DNA from: Lysobacterales bacterium
GTDB taxonomy: Bacteria > Pseudomonadota > Gammaproteobacteria > Xanthomonadales > Xanthomonadaceae
Assembly (NCBI GenBank): GCA_017302035.1
Contig: JAFLEA010000004.1
Location: 21,714 to 85,713 of the forward strand
Direction of reading: 5' to 3'
DNA: 64,000 nucleotides
Numbering within the stretch: position 1 is the first letter of the stretch; each line of letters starts with the position of its first letter. Positions 17,256 through 31,118 of this stretch are shown piece by piece. The translations under genes were made by a program, and so were the position numbers. Below the pieces are notes generated by a model. The model did not search any database and had not been told where the DNA came from. It saw only the letters and a program-made list of their open reading frames with translations.

Positions 17256-18868
17256 CAGCCGCCCTCCCTGATCGATTCGGCCGCCGCCCGCGCGGTCAGG
17301 ATGCAGCCCGGCAGGAAAGTGCCTTCCAGCGAGCGCTTGCCGCTGGCGCCCCCACCGCCGAAACCCGCGGCCTCGCCCACGCAGTACAGTCCCGGCACCG
17401 CGCTGCCGTCGGCGCGCAGCACCCGGCTCCGCAGGTCGGTCTGCAGGCCGCCCAGGCTCTTGCGGGTGATCAGCCGGGTCTGGATCGCGATCCAGGGGCC
17501 AGCGCCCCGCTTCCGCAGCGGCGCCGGCTTGCAGGTGCGCAGCCGGTCCGGCCCCCATTGCCGCGCCTGCTGGATGCGACGGACCTGCTCGTCGTCTGCG
17601 GGCGCGGCGCCATCGGCGAAGTTCGCGTCGAAGGCATCGACCGTGGCCTGCAGCGCGTCCGCTTCGATGTCGTGCGTGCCGGCCAGTGCATTCATCCTGC
17701 CAGCCAATCCGGCCAGGCTGGCGGCGGCCAGGAAGTGCGGGCTCTCGCGCAGCATCCGGTCGATCAACGCGCTGCGGCCCAGCACCGTTTCCGCCACGAA
17801 GCGGATGAACTGCTTGTCGCGGATGCGCGGATTGTGCTCGGCGCCGGAGATGGCCAGTTCCCGCGCCGCGATGCGCCGGTTCATCAGCTGCCAGGTCCAG
17901 CCGCCTTCCAGTGCGGACACCCGCTGGCACAGGTCGTGGGTGTCGAAACCGGTAACCAGCGGCCGCGGGCCGATGCGCCGGCCACGGTGGTCCAGCCACA
18001 GCGCCGACTTGCACGGGATCAGCGACAGCCCATGGCCGGGGAAATGCGGCTGCGGGTGCGGCACGCCGGCGGCGTAGTTCCACATCTCGCCGACATGGGT
18101 GAGCTGGCCGCCCCATTCGTCGGCGACGCGATGGTGCAGCCGGCCGTCGGCGAACGGGTGGGCGCCATTGAGCATCTGCGCCGGGCGCGGGCGGTCGGCA
18201 GGCCAGTTGGCGATCGCCTGCTCGAGCGAGCCGTTGATGCCACCCATGGCCAGCGCGACCGTCGGCGCCTCGATGCGCAGTTGCTCGCCGCCCGCCTCCC
18301 GCTCGAGTTGCACCCCCGAAACCCGCCCGCCGCTGTTCTCGATGGCGGTGACACGGTGCCCGCTGAGCACCCTCAACCGTCCGCCGCTGTCGGCCGCCCG
18401 CATGGCCGCGATCATGCAGCGCGCCAACTCGCGCGAAGTGCCCCAGACGATGTGGTAGCGCGGCACGCTGTTGCCCTCGCCCGAGTATCCGCGCTCGACC
18501 CAGTTCACCGCCGGCATGAACTTCAGCCCGTGCCCCAGCAGCCAGTCGTATACCCGCACCCGCGAATGCTCGACGTAGTGCTCGGCCCAGCGCCGCGGCC
18601 ACGCGTCCGCTTCGTCCAGTTCGCCGAAGCTCATCCAGTCGCGCAGCGCGAGCTCGGGCGAATCGGCGATCTTCCTGCGCCGCTGCAACGGCGTGTCGAC
18701 CAGGGCCATGCCGCCGAAGGCCCACAGCGCCAGGCCACCCAGCCGCTCGGGCGTATCGCGGTCCACCAGGGTCACGCGCAGGCCTGCGCGCAGGCATTCC
18801 AGCGCGGTCACGATGCCGGCCAGGCCACCGCCGGCGACCAGCACATCGGTGCGGTCCGCTTGCGCCAT
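17255..18868 (-). CDS. FAD-binding dehydrogenase (succinate/ketosteroid dehydrogenase-like)
   Basis: The 537-residue flavoprotein opens with the dinucleotide fold V-L-V-A-G-G-G-L-A-G-I-V-T-A-L-E and ends with the FAD-binding G-L-Y-C-V-G-E-A-A-G-F-G-G-G-G and S-L-E-G-T-F-L-P-G-C-I-L-T. It resembles the FAD-binding dehydrogenase group related to 3-ketosteroid dehydrogenases and fumarate reductase flavoproteins. No signal peptide is visible, so it is cytoplasmic. It is the first gene of a three-gene coupled operon, and its role in that pathway is unknown. Confidence 0.83.
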   Translation of the reverse strand: MAQADRTDVLVAGGGLAGIVTALECLRAGLRVTLVDRDTPERLGGLALWAFGGMALVDTPLQRRRKIADSPELALRDWMSFGELDEADAWPRRWAEHYVEHSRVRVYDWLLGHGLKFMPAVNWVERGYSGEGNSVPRYHIVWGTSRELARCMIAAMRAADSGGRLRVLSGHRVTAIENSGGRVSGVQLEREAGGEQLRIEAPTVALAMGGINGSLEQAIANWPADRPRPAQMLNGAHPFADGRLHHRVADEWGGQLTHVGEMWNYAAGVPHPQPHFPGHGLSLIPCKSALWLDHRGRRIGPRPLVTGFDTHDLCQRVSALEGGWTWQLMNRRIAARELAISGAEHNPRIRDKQFIRFVAETVLGRSALIDRMLRESPHFLAAASLAGLAGRMNALAGTHDIEADALQATVDAFDANFADGAAPADDEQVRRIQQARQWGPDRLRTCKPAPLRKRGAGPWIAIQTRLITRKSLGGLQTDLRSRVLRADGSAVPGLYCVGEAAGFGGGGASGKRSLEGTFLPGCILTARAAAESIREGG

Positions 18869-18966
18869 CGAGCCTGCCCCCTGTTCGCGATCCCGTTCCT
18901 GGGCGGGAGCTTACCCGACCCCGGTACCCTGCTTCGGCCTGATGGCCGGTCGTGCGGGGGAAAAGA

Positions 18967-18996
18967 CAAAGGCCTGCGGTGTTCCGCAGGCCTTTG
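18967..18996 (-). terminator. Terminator downstream of tRNA-Pro
   Basis: CAAAGGCCTGCGG pairs perfectly with CCGCAGGCCTTTG around a 4-base loop, just past the 3' end of tRNA-Pro. It has a short T run on the minus strand and is nearly symmetrical, so it may act in both directions. Confidence 0.75.
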
Positions 18997-19010
18997 GCAA
19001 TGACGCGAAT

Positions 19011-19087
19011 TGGTCGGGGTAGCCGGATTCGAACCGACGACCACCAGTCCCCCAGACTGGTGCGCTACCAGGCTGCGCTATACCCCG
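19011..19087 (-). tRNA. tRNA-Pro (GGG)
   Basis: The 77-base minus-strand sequence folds as a cloverleaf: acceptor CGGGGTA/TACCCCG with encoded ACCA, anticodon stem CCAGT/ACTGG around loop CTGGGGG (anticodon GGG), and T arm GGTTCGAATCC. It ends the pheST-ihfA-merR cluster, a conserved position in Xanthomonadales. Confidence 0.96.
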
Positions 19088-19162
19088 AAGCAGCTTCCCG
19101 CCGAGGCGGGCCGGTGATTATACCGGTTCGGCAAGGACTGCGGCGAGCTTCCGCCGGGCCGT

Positions 19163-19519
19163 TCAGCGCCGCAGCAGTTGCAGCACTTCCTCCAGCTCCA
19201 TGCGCACCTGGCGCACGATCTGGCTGCTCAGCGCCGACTCCTGCTTCGCGCCCTCGCCTTCCAGCCTCAGGCGGGCGCCGCCGATGGTGTAGCCCTGCTC
19301 GTAGAGCAGGCCGCGGATCTGGCGGACCATCAGCACGTCATGGCGCTGGTAGTAGCGGCGGTTGCCGCGGCGCTTGGCCGGGCTCAGGCTCGGGAATTCG
19401 GTCTCCCAGTAGCGCAGCACGTGCGGCTTGACGTCGCACAGCTCGCTGACTTCGCCGATGGTGAAGTAGCGCTTGGCCGGGATCGGCGGGAGTTCGCGGT
19501 TGCTGCCGGGATCAAGCAT
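19163..19519 (-). CDS. MerR-family transcriptional regulator
   Basis: This 118-residue protein has an N-terminal MerR winged [24 protein letters not shown] and R-R-G-N-R-R-Y-Y. A short C-terminal coiled-coil helix ([12 protein letters not shown]) follows for dimerisation. No effector-binding domain or metal-ligand cysteines are seen, so it is the short MerR type that always follows ihfA in this group. It overlaps the ihfA end by eight bases. Targets unknown. Confidence 0.92.
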   Translation of the reverse strand: MLDPGSNRELPPIPAKRYFTIGEVSELCDVKPHVLRYWETEFPSLSPAKRRGNRRYYQRHDVLMVRQIRGLLYEQGYTIGGARLRLEGEGAKQESALSSQIVRQVRMELEEVLQLLRR

Positions 19520-19817
19520 TCGGCTCGGCCCCCGTGTAGGCTTCCACGCGCTCCTTCAGCTTCTGCCCGGGGCGGAAGGTGACCACGGTGCGGGCGGAGA
19601 TCGGGATCTCCTCGCCGGTCTTCGGGTTGCGCCCCGGACGCTGGTTCTTGCGGCGCAGGTCGAAGTTGCCGAAGCCCGACAGCTTCACCTGACGGCCGGA
19701 CTGCAGCGCCTCGCGCAGCACGTCGAAGAACGCGTCGACGAACTCCTTCGCCTCGCGCTTGTTCAGGCCCACTTCGTCGAACAGGCGTTCGGCCATCTCG
19801 GCCTTGGTCAATGCCAT
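19512..19817 (-). CDS. ihfA: Integration host factor subunit alpha
   Basis: The 101-residue HU/IHF-fold protein starts [10 protein letters not shown]. The beta-arm region [17 protein letters not shown] contains the DNA-intercalating Pro, and G-F-G-N-F-D-L-R precedes it. IHF-alpha pairs with IHF-beta to bend DNA at specific sites. The gene follows pheT by 18 bases, the same pheT-ihfA order as in E. coli. Confidence 0.97.
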   Translation of the reverse strand: MALTKAEMAERLFDEVGLNKREAKEFVDAFFDVLREALQSGRQVKLSGFGNFDLRRKNQRPGRNPKTGEEIPISARTVVTFRPGQKLKERVEAYTGAEPNA

Positions 19818-19835
19818 TGCGATTCTTCCCCTGGA

Positions 19836-23741
<3,906 letters not shown>

Positions 23742-23754
23742 TGCTCAGTCCTCC

Positions 23755-23952
23755 TCAGAGATAGGGCAGCATGCGGTTCAGACGGCCCGCGTCCTCGGCA
23801 CGAACGATGTTCGTCTGCCGCAGGTTGCGCTTCCGCTTGGTCGCCTTCTTGGTGAGGATGTGGCTACGGTTGGCGTGGCCGGCCTTGTACTTGCCGGAGG
23901 CGGTCTTGCGGAAACGCTTGGCCGCCGCCCGGTTGGTCTTGATCTTGGGCAT
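23755..23952 (-). CDS. rpmI: 50S ribosomal protein L35
   Basis: The 65-residue protein begins [14 protein letters not shown] at 23952 and contains the K-R-K-R-N-L-R-Q segment near its end. In-frame sequence upstream of this ATG is unrelated to L35. The first ATG after the promoter at 24108-24136 in this frame fits a leader of about 150 bases, long enough for an L20-responsive control region. Confidence 0.98.
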   Translation of the reverse strand: MPKIKTNRAAAKRFRKTASGKYKAGHANRSHILTKKATKRKRNLRQTNIVRAEDAGRLNRMLPYL

Positions 23953-24107
23953 TGCTGAGTCCTTGAGAAATCTGTCACTGGCGCGGGCGGCGGCCGGAAC
24001 CGCACTTTCCATCCTGCCCACACCGGTCGGTAAGCCTTTGATTCCAATGGGGAAAAAAGGCGGGTCCTGTTGCCGCTATGGCAACCCCCGGCGAACCGGA
24101 GCCGCGC

Positions 24108-24136
24108 ATTATGGCAGGCACCGGATTCCGTTGCAA
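24108..24136 (-). promoter_or_regulatory. Candidate sigma-70 promoter for rpmI-rplT
   Basis: On the minus strand a -35 TTGCAA (24136-24131) and -10 CATAAT (24113-24108) are separated by exactly 17 bases. The leader of about 150 bases before rpmI contains a GTTGCC/GGCAAC hairpin and a GACCCGCC-T6 tract. It would allow rpmI-rplT transcription apart from infC. Confidence 0.55.
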
Positions 24137-24253
24137 ATCAGCAGGTTCCAGGTGCGGGAAGCCCCGGCCCCGGCGGCGTGCCGCGGTGGCATGAGGACAT
24201 GAGGGATCGCGCCGGCGTGCGGGCGACCGCCCCTCCCGGGACTCCAGAAAGCC

Positions 24254-24277
24254 AAAGGGCGCCCTCCGGCGCCCTTT
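24254..24277 (-). terminator. Terminator after infC
   Basis: AAAGGGCGCC and GGCGCCCTTT form a perfect 10-bp stem with a 4-base loop about 30 bases past the infC stop. The T run is weak, so partial read-through is possible. It lies in the 356-base infC-rpmI gap, which otherwise holds only the promoter and leader of rpmI. Confidence 0.65.
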
Positions 24278-24308
24278 GCTGCAGATGGCCGATCGCGCGG
24301 CCCACTGC

Positions 24309-24830
24309 TTACTTCTTCTTCGGCGCGATCATCATCACCATCTGCCGGCCTTCCAGGCGCGGGCGCGACTCGATGACGATGTCCTCGCCCAGGTCGGTCT
24401 CGATCCGCGCGGCCATCTGCCGGCCCAGTTCCTGGTGGCTCATCTCGCGGCCACGGAAACGGATGTTGACCTTGATCTTGTCGCCGTCGACCAGGAACTC
24501 GCGCATCTTGCGCAGCTTGATCTGGTAGTCGCCCTCGTCCGTGACCGGACGGAACTTCACTTCCTTGATCTCGACCTGCTTGGTCTTCTTCTTGGCCTCG
24601 TTGGCCTTCTTCTGCAGTTCGAACTTGAACTTGCCGAAGTCCATGACCTTGCAGACCGGCGGATCGGCATTGGGCTGGATCTCGACCAGGTCCAGACCCT
24701 CGTCCTCGGCCATGCGCAAGGCTTCGTCGCGCGACAGGACGCCGACCATCTCGCCATCGGACCCGATCACGCGCACGCGCGGGACGCGGATCTCCAGGTT
24801 CTTTCGGTTTTGCTTCTCGGGGGTGCTGAT
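24309..24830 (-). CDS. infC: Translation initiation factor IF-3 with ATC start codon
   Basis: IF-3 binds the 30S subunit and enforces start-codon fidelity. The 173-residue product reads (M)[17 protein letters not shown], with [13 protein letters not shown] and the C-terminal [13 protein letters not shown]. No ATG or GTG lies at the family's usual start. ATC at 24830-24828, preceded by CGGAG, fits the length and alignment. A rare start codon here is known to underlie IF-3 autoregulation. thrS lies 62 bases upstream. Confidence 0.93.
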   Translation of the reverse strand: MSTPEKQNRKNLEIRVPRVRVIGSDGEMVGVLSRDEALRMAEDEGLDLVEIQPNADPPVCKVMDFGKFKFELQKKANEAKKKTKQVEIKEVKFRPVTDEGDYQIKLRKMREFLVDGDKIKVNIRFRGREMSHQELGRQMAARIETDLGEDIVIESRPRLEGRQMVMMIAPKKK

Positions 24831-24892
24831 ATTGCAGTCTCCGGGGGTGGTAGGGCGGCGCACCGGCACGGGGCCGGCGGCGCCATTGTTGG

Positions 24893-26794
24893 CTACATCC
24901 GCTGCGAACGCAGCATCTCGGCGAACGCGGACACCGACATTGTGCCCAAATCTTCCCCGGAACGCGTGCGCACCGCCACGGCACCGTTCTCCTTCTCGCG
25001 GTCCCCGACCACCAGCAGGTACGGCACCCGCTGCAGCGTGTGCTCGCGGATCTTAAAGCCGATCTTCTCGTTGCGCAAATCGGCCTCGACCCTGAATCCT
25101 TGATTTGAAAGGGTTTTTTCAACCTCGGCTACATGGTCGGCCTGGGCGTCGGTGATGTTCATGACCACCGCCTGGACCGGGGCCAGCCAGGCCGGGAAGG
25201 CCCCGGCATGGTGCTCGATCAGGATCCCGATGAACCGCTCCATGGAGCCGACGATGGCCCGGTGCAGCATCACCGGGTGCCGGCGCTGGCTGTTCTCGTC
25301 CACGTACTCGGCGCCCAGCCGGCCGGGCATCATGAAATCGACCTGCATGGTGCCCAGCTGCCAAGTGCGGCCGATGGCGTCCTTGAGGTGGTACTCGATC
25401 TTGGGGCCGTAGAAGGCGCCCTCGCCCGGCAGTTCCTGCCACTCCACCCCGGAGGCGCGCAGGGCCGAGCGCAGGGCGTCTTCGGCCTTGTCCCAGGTGG
25501 CGTCGTCGCCCAGGCGGGCGTCCGGGCGCAGCGCGATCTTGATCTGGATGTCCTCGAAGCCGAAGTCGGCGTAGACCTTCAGCGCCTGCCCGTGGAAGGC
25601 GCGGACCTCGGCCTCGACCTGCGCCTCGGTGCAGAATACGTGGCCGTCGTCCTGGGTGAAGCCGCGCACGCGCAGGATGCCGTGCAGCGCGCCGGACGGC
25701 TCGTTGCGGTGGCAGGCGCCGAACTCGCCGTAGCGGATCGGCAGGTCGCGGTAGCTGTGCAGGCCTTGGTTGAACACCTGGATGTGGCCCGGGCAGTTCA
25801 TCGGCTTGAGCGCGTAGGTGCGCTTCTCCGACTCGGTGAAGAACATGTTGTCCTGGTAGTTGTCCCAATGGCCGGACTTCTGCCACAGCGACACGTCCAG
25901 GATCTGCGGGCAGCGCACCTCGCCGTAGCCGGTGTCGCGGTACACCTTGCGCATGTACTGCTCGACCACCTGCCATACCGACCAGCCCTTCGGGTGCCAG
26001 AACACCAGGCCCGGGGCCTCTTCCTGCAGGTGGAACAGGTTCTGCTGCTTGCCGATCCGGCGATGGTCGCGCTTCTCGGCCTCTTCGATGCGCTGGATGT
26101 AGGCCTTGAGTTGCTTGTCGTCGGCCCAGGCGGTGCCGTAGATGCGCTGCAACTGCTCGTTCTTCGCGTCCCCGCGCCAGTAGGCGCCGGAGATGCGGGT
26201 CAGCTTGAACGCCTTGAGGAAGCGCGTGTTGGGCACGTGCGGGCCGCGGCACATGTCCACGTATTCCTGGTGATGGTACAGGCCCATCGCTCCGATCGAC
26301 GGGTCCATGTCCTCGACCAGGCGCAGCTTGTAGTCCTCGCCGCGGGCCTTGAACACCTCGATCACCTCGGCGCGCGGGGTCATCTTCTTGACCACGTCGT
26401 AGTCCTGCGCGACCAGTTCGTGCATGCGCTGCTCGATCGCGGCCAGGTCGTCCGGGGTGAACGGACGCTCGTTCCAGATGTCGTAGTAGAACCCCTCGGC
26501 GATCACCGGGCCGATCACCATCTTCGCGTCCGGGTACAGCTGCTTGACCGCGTGGCCGACCAGGTGCGCGCAGGAGTGGCGGATGATCTCCACGCCCTCC
26601 TCGTCCCTGGGGGTGATGATGCGCAGGCTGGCGTCGTGGTCGATGAGGTCGCAGGCGTCGACCAGGCGGCCGTCGACCTGGCCGGCCACGGTGGCCTTGG
26701 CCAGCCCGGCGCCGATCGACTGGGCGACCTGCAGGACCGAAACGGGAGCGTCGAATTCGCGGCGGGAACCATCGGGAAGGGTGATCGTGATCAT
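24893..26794 (-). CDS. thrS: Threonyl-tRNA synthetase
   Basis: This 633-residue class II synthetase has the TGS domain at the N terminus ([14 protein letters not shown]). An editing domain with [14 protein letters not shown] follows, then the catalytic core with Zn ligands (M-N-C-P-G-H, H-R-N-E-P-S-G) and R-V-R-G-F-T-Q-D-D. The anticodon-binding domain closes the protein. The ATG at 26794 matches the family start. A leader region with an intrinsic terminator precedes it. Confidence 0.98.
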   Translation of the reverse strand: MITITLPDGSRREFDAPVSVLQVAQSIGAGLAKATVAGQVDGRLVDACDLIDHDASLRIITPRDEEGVEIIRHSCAHLVGHAVKQLYPDAKMVIGPVIAEGFYYDIWNERPFTPDDLAAIEQRMHELVAQDYDVVKKMTPRAEVIEVFKARGEDYKLRLVEDMDPSIGAMGLYHHQEYVDMCRGPHVPNTRFLKAFKLTRISGAYWRGDAKNEQLQRIYGTAWADDKQLKAYIQRIEEAEKRDHRRIGKQQNLFHLQEEAPGLVFWHPKGWSVWQVVEQYMRKVYRDTGYGEVRCPQILDVSLWQKSGHWDNYQDNMFFTESEKRTYALKPMNCPGHIQVFNQGLHSYRDLPIRYGEFGACHRNEPSGALHGILRVRGFTQDDGHVFCTEAQVEAEVRAFHGQALKVYADFGFEDIQIKIALRPDARLGDDATWDKAEDALRSALRASGVEWQELPGEGAFYGPKIEYHLKDAIGRTWQLGTMQVDFMMPGRLGAEYVDENSQRRHPVMLHRAIVGSMERFIGILIEHHAGAFPAWLAPVQAVVMNITDAQADHVAEVEKTLSNQGFRVEADLRNEKIGFKIREHTLQRVPYLLVVGDREKENGAVAVRTRSGEDLGTMSVSAFAEMLRSQRM

Positions 26795-26891
26795 GGGCAA
26801 GGCTTCAGGTTTCAAGGCGGCCGGCCAAAGCCGGCGCTATGCATTGGGGTGTCCGGCCATGGATGGCCGGGCTCTGCCCATGGACGGGCAT

Positions 26892-26915
26892 AAAAAAAGC
26901 ACCACGAGGGCGCCT
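26892..26915 (-). terminator. Intrinsic terminator in the thrS leader (candidate attenuator)
   Basis: On the minus strand AGGCGCC pairs with GGTGCTT (loop CTCGT), followed by seven T, about 100 bases before the thrS start. CGAGG at 26935-26931 could instead pair with CCTCG at 26909-26905 inside this hairpin, giving a mutually exclusive structure. With the short upstream reading frame this looks like transcription attenuation of the thrS cluster. Confidence 0.6.
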
Positions 26916-26942
26916 GCGGTGTCGCGGGGGCCTCGGCGGCGT

Positions 26943-26969
26943 TCAGCGGTGGGCGCGGGTAGTGCTCAT
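26943..26969 (-). CDS. Candidate thrS leader peptide MSTTRAHR
   Basis: An eight-codon frame, M-S-T-T-R-A-H-R-stop, lies 27 bases upstream of the terminator hairpin in the thrS leader. It contains tandem Thr codons ACT ACC, the residue loaded by the downstream enzyme. Ribosome stalling there could favour the alternative pairing over the terminator. The Shine-Dalgarno is weak and two Thr codons are few, so this is a suggestion only. Confidence 0.4.
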   Translation of the reverse strand: MSTTRAHR

Positions 26970-27138
26970 GTCGCACGCTGGGCCGGCGTTGCCGCGGGCC
27001 ATCCTGTCTGCTGGCGCGCCGGCCCGGTGCCGGCGGCGATGACCCGATTCTAGCCCAGCGGGGCGGTGGCGCAAACCCGGCGACGGGCCGTGGCATGATG
27101 CCGGGAGCAGGACGCCATCCGGCCCGGAGGGGGGCCGC

Positions 27139-28170
27139 ATGACCATCAAGGGCAAGGCCACTTCGCTCGACATCGCCCACCTGGCCGGGGTCTCCCAGCC
27201 GACGGTGTCGCGCGCCCTGCGCGGCAGCCCCTCGGTCAACGAGGAGACCCGGCAGAAGATCCTGACCATCGCCCGCGAACTGAACTACAAGGTCGACAAG
27301 AACGCGTCCAACCTGCGTTGCCAGCAGTCCGGCACCCTGGCCCTGCTGTTCTTCGAGGATCCGACCCCGGACGACTCGCTGATCAATCCGTTCTTCCACT
27401 CGATGCTCGGCTCGATCACCCGTGCCTGCGCGCTGCGCGGCTTTGACCTGCTGGTGTCCTTCCAGCAGCTGTCGGCCGACTGGCACGCCGACTTCGAGGA
27501 CAGCCACAAGGCCGACGGCCTGATCCTGCTCGGCTACGGCGACTACCTGGAATCGGAGTCCAAGCTGCAGCAACTGGTCGCCCAGCGCACCCATTTCGTG
27601 CGCTGGGGCGCGGCCCTGCCCGGCGAACCGGGCGTGTCGATCGGCTGCGACAACTTCCAGGGCGGGCACGACATGACCGCGCACCTGCTGGCCCGGGGAC
27701 GGCGGCGGATCGCCTTCCTTGGCCACGCCTCGGACCACTATCCGGAATTCTTCGAGCGCTATCGCGGCCATGCCGAGGCGTTGCATGCGGCCGGACTGGA
27801 ACCGGACCCGGCGCTGCAGGCCGACGCGATCACCACCGAGCAGGCCGGCTACGAAGCCGCCGCCGGGCTGCTCGCGGCGGGCGCGCACTTCGACGCGGTG
27901 TTCGGCGCCAGCGACCTGATCGCGTTGGGTGCGATGAAGGCGCTGCGCGAGCGCGGCCTGCGGATGCCGGTGGACGTGGCGGTGGCCGGCTTCGACGACA
28001 TCGCCATGGCCGGCCTGGTGCAGCCGGCGCTGTCCACCGTGCAGCAGGACACCAAGCAGGCCGGCGAAGTGCTGGTGGACAGCCTGATCCGGCTGATCCA
28101 GGGCGAGAAGGTGGAGAGCCGGACCCTGCCGGTACGCCTGGCGCTGCGCGGCTCCAGCATGGCCGGGTGA
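27139..28170 (+). CDS. LacI-family transcriptional regulator
   Basis: The 343-residue repressor has an N-terminal HTH with L-D-I-A-H-L-A-G-V-S-Q-P-T-V-S-R-A-L-R-G and the hinge helix, then a periplasmic-binding-like effector domain (residues about 65-340). GGAGGGGGCCGC precedes the ATG. It lies directly upstream of the pullulanase and GH97 genes on the same strand and probably controls them in response to a glucan-derived sugar. The effector cannot be told from sequence. Confidence 0.93.
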   Translation: MTIKGKATSLDIAHLAGVSQPTVSRALRGSPSVNEETRQKILTIARELNYKVDKNASNLRCQQSGTLALLFFEDPTPDDSLINPFFHSMLGSITRACALRGFDLLVSFQQLSADWHADFEDSHKADGLILLGYGDYLESESKLQQLVAQRTHFVRWGAALPGEPGVSIGCDNFQGGHDMTAHLLARGRRRIAFLGHASDHYPEFFERYRGHAEALHAAGLEPDPALQADAITTEQAGYEAAAGLLAAGAHFDAVFGASDLIALGAMKALRERGLRMPVDVAVAGFDDIAMAGLVQPALSTVQQDTKQAGEVLVDSLIRLIQGEKVESRTLPVRLALRGSSMAG

Positions 28171-28219
28171 GGCGCCGGCGGCGCGGCGAACCACGCGTGC
28201 GCCCCGCCCGCCGCGGTTC

Positions 28220-28240
28220 CGGTACATACGTATTCATGCC
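28220..28240 (+). promoter_or_regulatory. Possible LacI-type operator before the glucan operon
   Basis: The palindrome ATACGTAT (28226-28233) within GTACATACGTATTCATG has the central CG and A/T flanks typical of LacI-family operators. It lies about 85 bases upstream of the pullulanase start. No second copy was noticed, so confidence is low. Confidence 0.3.
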
Positions 28241-28315
28241 GTTGGCAGTGGCGGCACCGCTTGCGCTCCGCAATAGTGGGGAAACGATGCGGACGACTCG
28301 GCCTGGGAGGGCGCG

Positions 28316-31108
28316 ATGCGGGACCGGATGCGCGGCGCCGTCGCCGCACGCCATGCCAACCACTGCGTCCTCGTCCGTGCAGTACGGCCATGGCTCGCCG
28401 GACTGCTGCTGGCCACATCCTGGGCAAGTGCCGCGCAGTCCGCCGCGCTGTCGACGGATGCCTGCGACGGCGGTTTCCAGACCGTGCTGGCCGCCGATCC
28501 CGGGCCAACGACCGAAACCCGGGCGTTGTGGCTGGACCGGCGCACGATCCGCTGGCCCGGCAGCGATGCCACGCAGCGCCATGTCCTCTACCACGCCGCA
28601 CGCGGCGGCATCCGCGCCCGTGCCGGCAGCCCGGTGCAGGGCGCCGACGGCGCCGTGGCATTGCAGCCCGCCGCGCCCCTCGCCCCCGCATTGCGCAAGC
28701 GCTTCGCCCATGTCGCGGCCGGCGCGACGCTGAGCCTCGAACTCGACGACCGCCGCCTGCGCGAGCTGCTGCGGCAGTCGCTGCTGCTGGTGCGCGAGGA
28801 TGCCGGGGGGCGCGTGCTGGAAGCCACCGCCCTGCAGCACGCCGGTGCCCTGGACGACCTGTACGCCGCCGCGGCCGAAGCGCCGGGACTGGGCGTGCGG
28901 CCCTCCGCTGCCGGCACCCGCTTCGGCGTCTGGGCGCCCACCGCGCAGGCGGTCCATGTCTGCCTCTACGACGACGACCATGGCCACGCCCGGGCGATCG
29001 CGCCGCTGCGCCCGGACCCGGCCACCGGTCTGTGGTCGGCGTCGCTTCCGGGCGACCTGGGGGGGCGTTATTACGACTATCTGGTCGACGTGCACGCACC
29101 CGGCACCGGCCTGGTCCGCAACCGGGTCACCGACCCGTATTCGGTGGGGCTGGGCGTCGACTCGAAGCGCAGCTACATCGCCGACCTGGACGATCCGGCG
29201 CTGAAGCCCGAGGGCTGGGATGCGGCGCCGCGCCCTGCACCGCTGCGCGCGCAGACCGACATGTCGATCTACGAACTGCACGTGCGCGACTTCTCGTCCG
29301 GCGACCCGACGGTGGCCGCCGCGCACCGCGGCAAGTACCTGGCCTTCACCGACGCTGGCGGCGCGGGCATGGCCCACCTGCGGGCCCTGGCCCGGGCCGG
29401 GCTGACCGATGTGCACCTGCTGCCGGTGTTCGACTTCGCCAGCGTCCCCGAATCCGGCTGCGTCGTTCCCGAAGTTCCCGACGCCGCACCCGACAGCCCG
29501 CTGCAGCAGGCCGCGGTGATGGCCCATGCCGCGCGGGACTGCTTCAACTGGGGCTACGACCCGTTCCACTTCAACGTGCCCGAGGGCAGCTACGCCAGCG
29601 ACGCGGCCGACGGCGCCGCGCGCATCCGCGAGTTCCGGGCGATGGTGATGGCGCTGCATGCGCTGGGCCTGCGGGTGGGCATGGACGTGGTCTACAACCA
29701 CACCCACGCCTCTGGCCAGGACGAGCGCTCGGTGCTGGACCGGATCGTGCCCGGCTACTACCAGCGCCTGGACGCGGACGGGAAGGTGGAGCACAGCACC
29801 TGCTGCGCGAACACCGCCACCGAGCACGCGATGATGGCGCGGCTGATGATCGATTCGGTCGAGCTCTGGGTACGCCACTACCGGATCGACTCGTTCCGCT
29901 TCGACCTGATGGGCCACCAGCCGCGCGCGGCGATGGAGGCGCTGCAACGGCGGGTGGACGCCGCCGCCGGACGCCGGGTGGAACTGGTCGGCGAGGGCTG
30001 GAATTTCGGCGAAGTGGCCGACGGCCGGCGCTTCGTCCAGGCCTCGCAGCTGGCACTGGGCGGCAGCGGGATCGGCACCTTCAGCGACCGCGCCCGCGAT
30101 GCGTTGCGCGGCGGCAGCGCCGGCGACACCGGGGCGGACAAGGTCCGACGCCAGGGCTGGCTCAACGGACTGGGATTCGCGCCCAACGAGTTGGCCGATC
30201 CGGCGGCGGGGCGCGAGGCATTGCCGCGCACCGCCGACCTGGTCCGCGTCGGCCTGGCCGGCACCCTGCGCGACTACGTGCTGGAAACCGCCGACGGCAG
30301 CCGCACGCCACTGCACGAGATCGACTACGCCGGCCAGCCCGCCGGCTACGCCAGCGCGCCGGGCGAGGTGGTCAACTACGTCGAGAACCACGACAACGAG
30401 ACCCTGTACGACCTCAATGCGTTCCGCCTGCCGCGCGCCACGTCGGCCCGCGACCGGGCGCGGGTGCAGGTGCTGGGCATGGCCGCCGTGGCCTTCAGCC
30501 AGGGCGTGGCCTATTTCCATGCCGGGATCGACACGCTGCGCTCCAAGTCGATGGATCGCAACAGCTACGACTCCGGCGACTGGTTCAACCGCCTGGACTG
30601 GAGCTACCGCGACAATTTCTTCGGCACCGGCCTGCCGCCGGCCGGCGACAACCGGGACAACTGGCCGTGGATCGGCCCGCGCCTGGCCGATCCGTCGATC
30701 CGTCCGGCACCGGCGGACATCGCTTTCGCCCGCGACGCACTGCGCGACCTGCTGCGGATCCGCGCCAGTTCCACCTTGTTCCGGCTGGACACCGCGGAGG
30801 ACGTGCTGGCCCGCCTGACCTTCCCCAATACCGGTCCCGGGCAGAACCCGCGGGTGATCGCCGGCCACCTGGACGGCACCGGCCATCCCGGCGCAGGCTT
30901 CCGCGAGGTGCTGTACCTGCTCAACGCCTCCCCGCGCACGGAGGTGCTGGATCTGCCGGGCGAGCGCAACAAGGGCTACGTGCTGCACCCGGTGCACCGG
31001 GCACCGGGCGCGGCCGACACCCGGCCGCGGGAGCAGGCCCGGTTCGATTCCCGCCGCGGCCGCTTCAGGGTGCCGCCACGCACCGCCATCGTCTACGTCC
31101 TGGAATGA
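28316..31108 (+). CDS. pulA: Pullulanase-type alpha-1,6-glucosidase (GH13)
   Basis: This 930-residue debranching enzyme hydrolyses alpha-1,6 links in pullulan and branched dextrins. It has a signal peptide ([15 protein letters not shown]), an N-terminal beta region, a CBM48-type module ([11 protein letters not shown], about residue 200) and a GH13 barrel. Conserved residues include M-D-V-V-Y-N-H-T-H, the nucleophile Asp in F-R-F-D-L-M-G-H, the acid Glu in G-E-G-W-N-F-G and V-E-N-H-D-N-E-T. No lipobox is present, so the enzyme is periplasmic or secreted. GGGAGGG supports the start. GH97 follows after 10 bases. Confidence 0.92.
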   Translation: MRDRMRGAVAARHANHCVLVRAVRPWLAGLLLATSWASAAQSAALSTDACDGGFQTVLAADPGPTTETRALWLDRRTIRWPGSDATQRHVLYHAARGGIRARAGSPVQGADGAVALQPAAPLAPALRKRFAHVAAGATLSLELDDRRLRELLRQSLLLVREDAGGRVLEATALQHAGALDDLYAAAAEAPGLGVRPSAAGTRFGVWAPTAQAVHVCLYDDDHGHARAIAPLRPDPATGLWSASLPGDLGGRYYDYLVDVHAPGTGLVRNRVTDPYSVGLGVDSKRSYIADLDDPALKPEGWDAAPRPAPLRAQTDMSIYELHVRDFSSGDPTVAAAHRGKYLAFTDAGGAGMAHLRALARAGLTDVHLLPVFDFASVPESGCVVPEVPDAAPDSPLQQAAVMAHAARDCFNWGYDPFHFNVPEGSYASDAADGAARIREFRAMVMALHALGLRVGMDVVYNHTHASGQDERSVLDRIVPGYYQRLDADGKVEHSTCCANTATEHAMMARLMIDSVELWVRHYRIDSFRFDLMGHQPRAAMEALQRRVDAAAGRRVELVGEGWNFGEVADGRRFVQASQLALGGSGIGTFSDRARDALRGGSAGDTGADKVRRQGWLNGLGFAPNELADPAAGREALPRTADLVRVGLAGTLRDYVLETADGSRTPLHEIDYAGQPAGYASAPGEVVNYVENHDNETLYDLNAFRLPRATSARDRARVQVLGMAAVAFSQGVAYFHAGIDTLRSKSMDRNSYDSGDWFNRLDWSYRDNFFGTGLPPAGDNRDNWPWIGPRLADPSIRPAPADIAFARDALRDLLRIRASSTLFRLDTAEDVLARLTFPNTGPGQNPRVIAGHLDGTGHPGAGFREVLYLLNASPRTEVLDLPGERNKGYVLHPVHRAPGAADTRPREQARFDSRRGRFRVPPRTAIVYVLE

Positions 31109-31118
31109 GAGCATCGCC

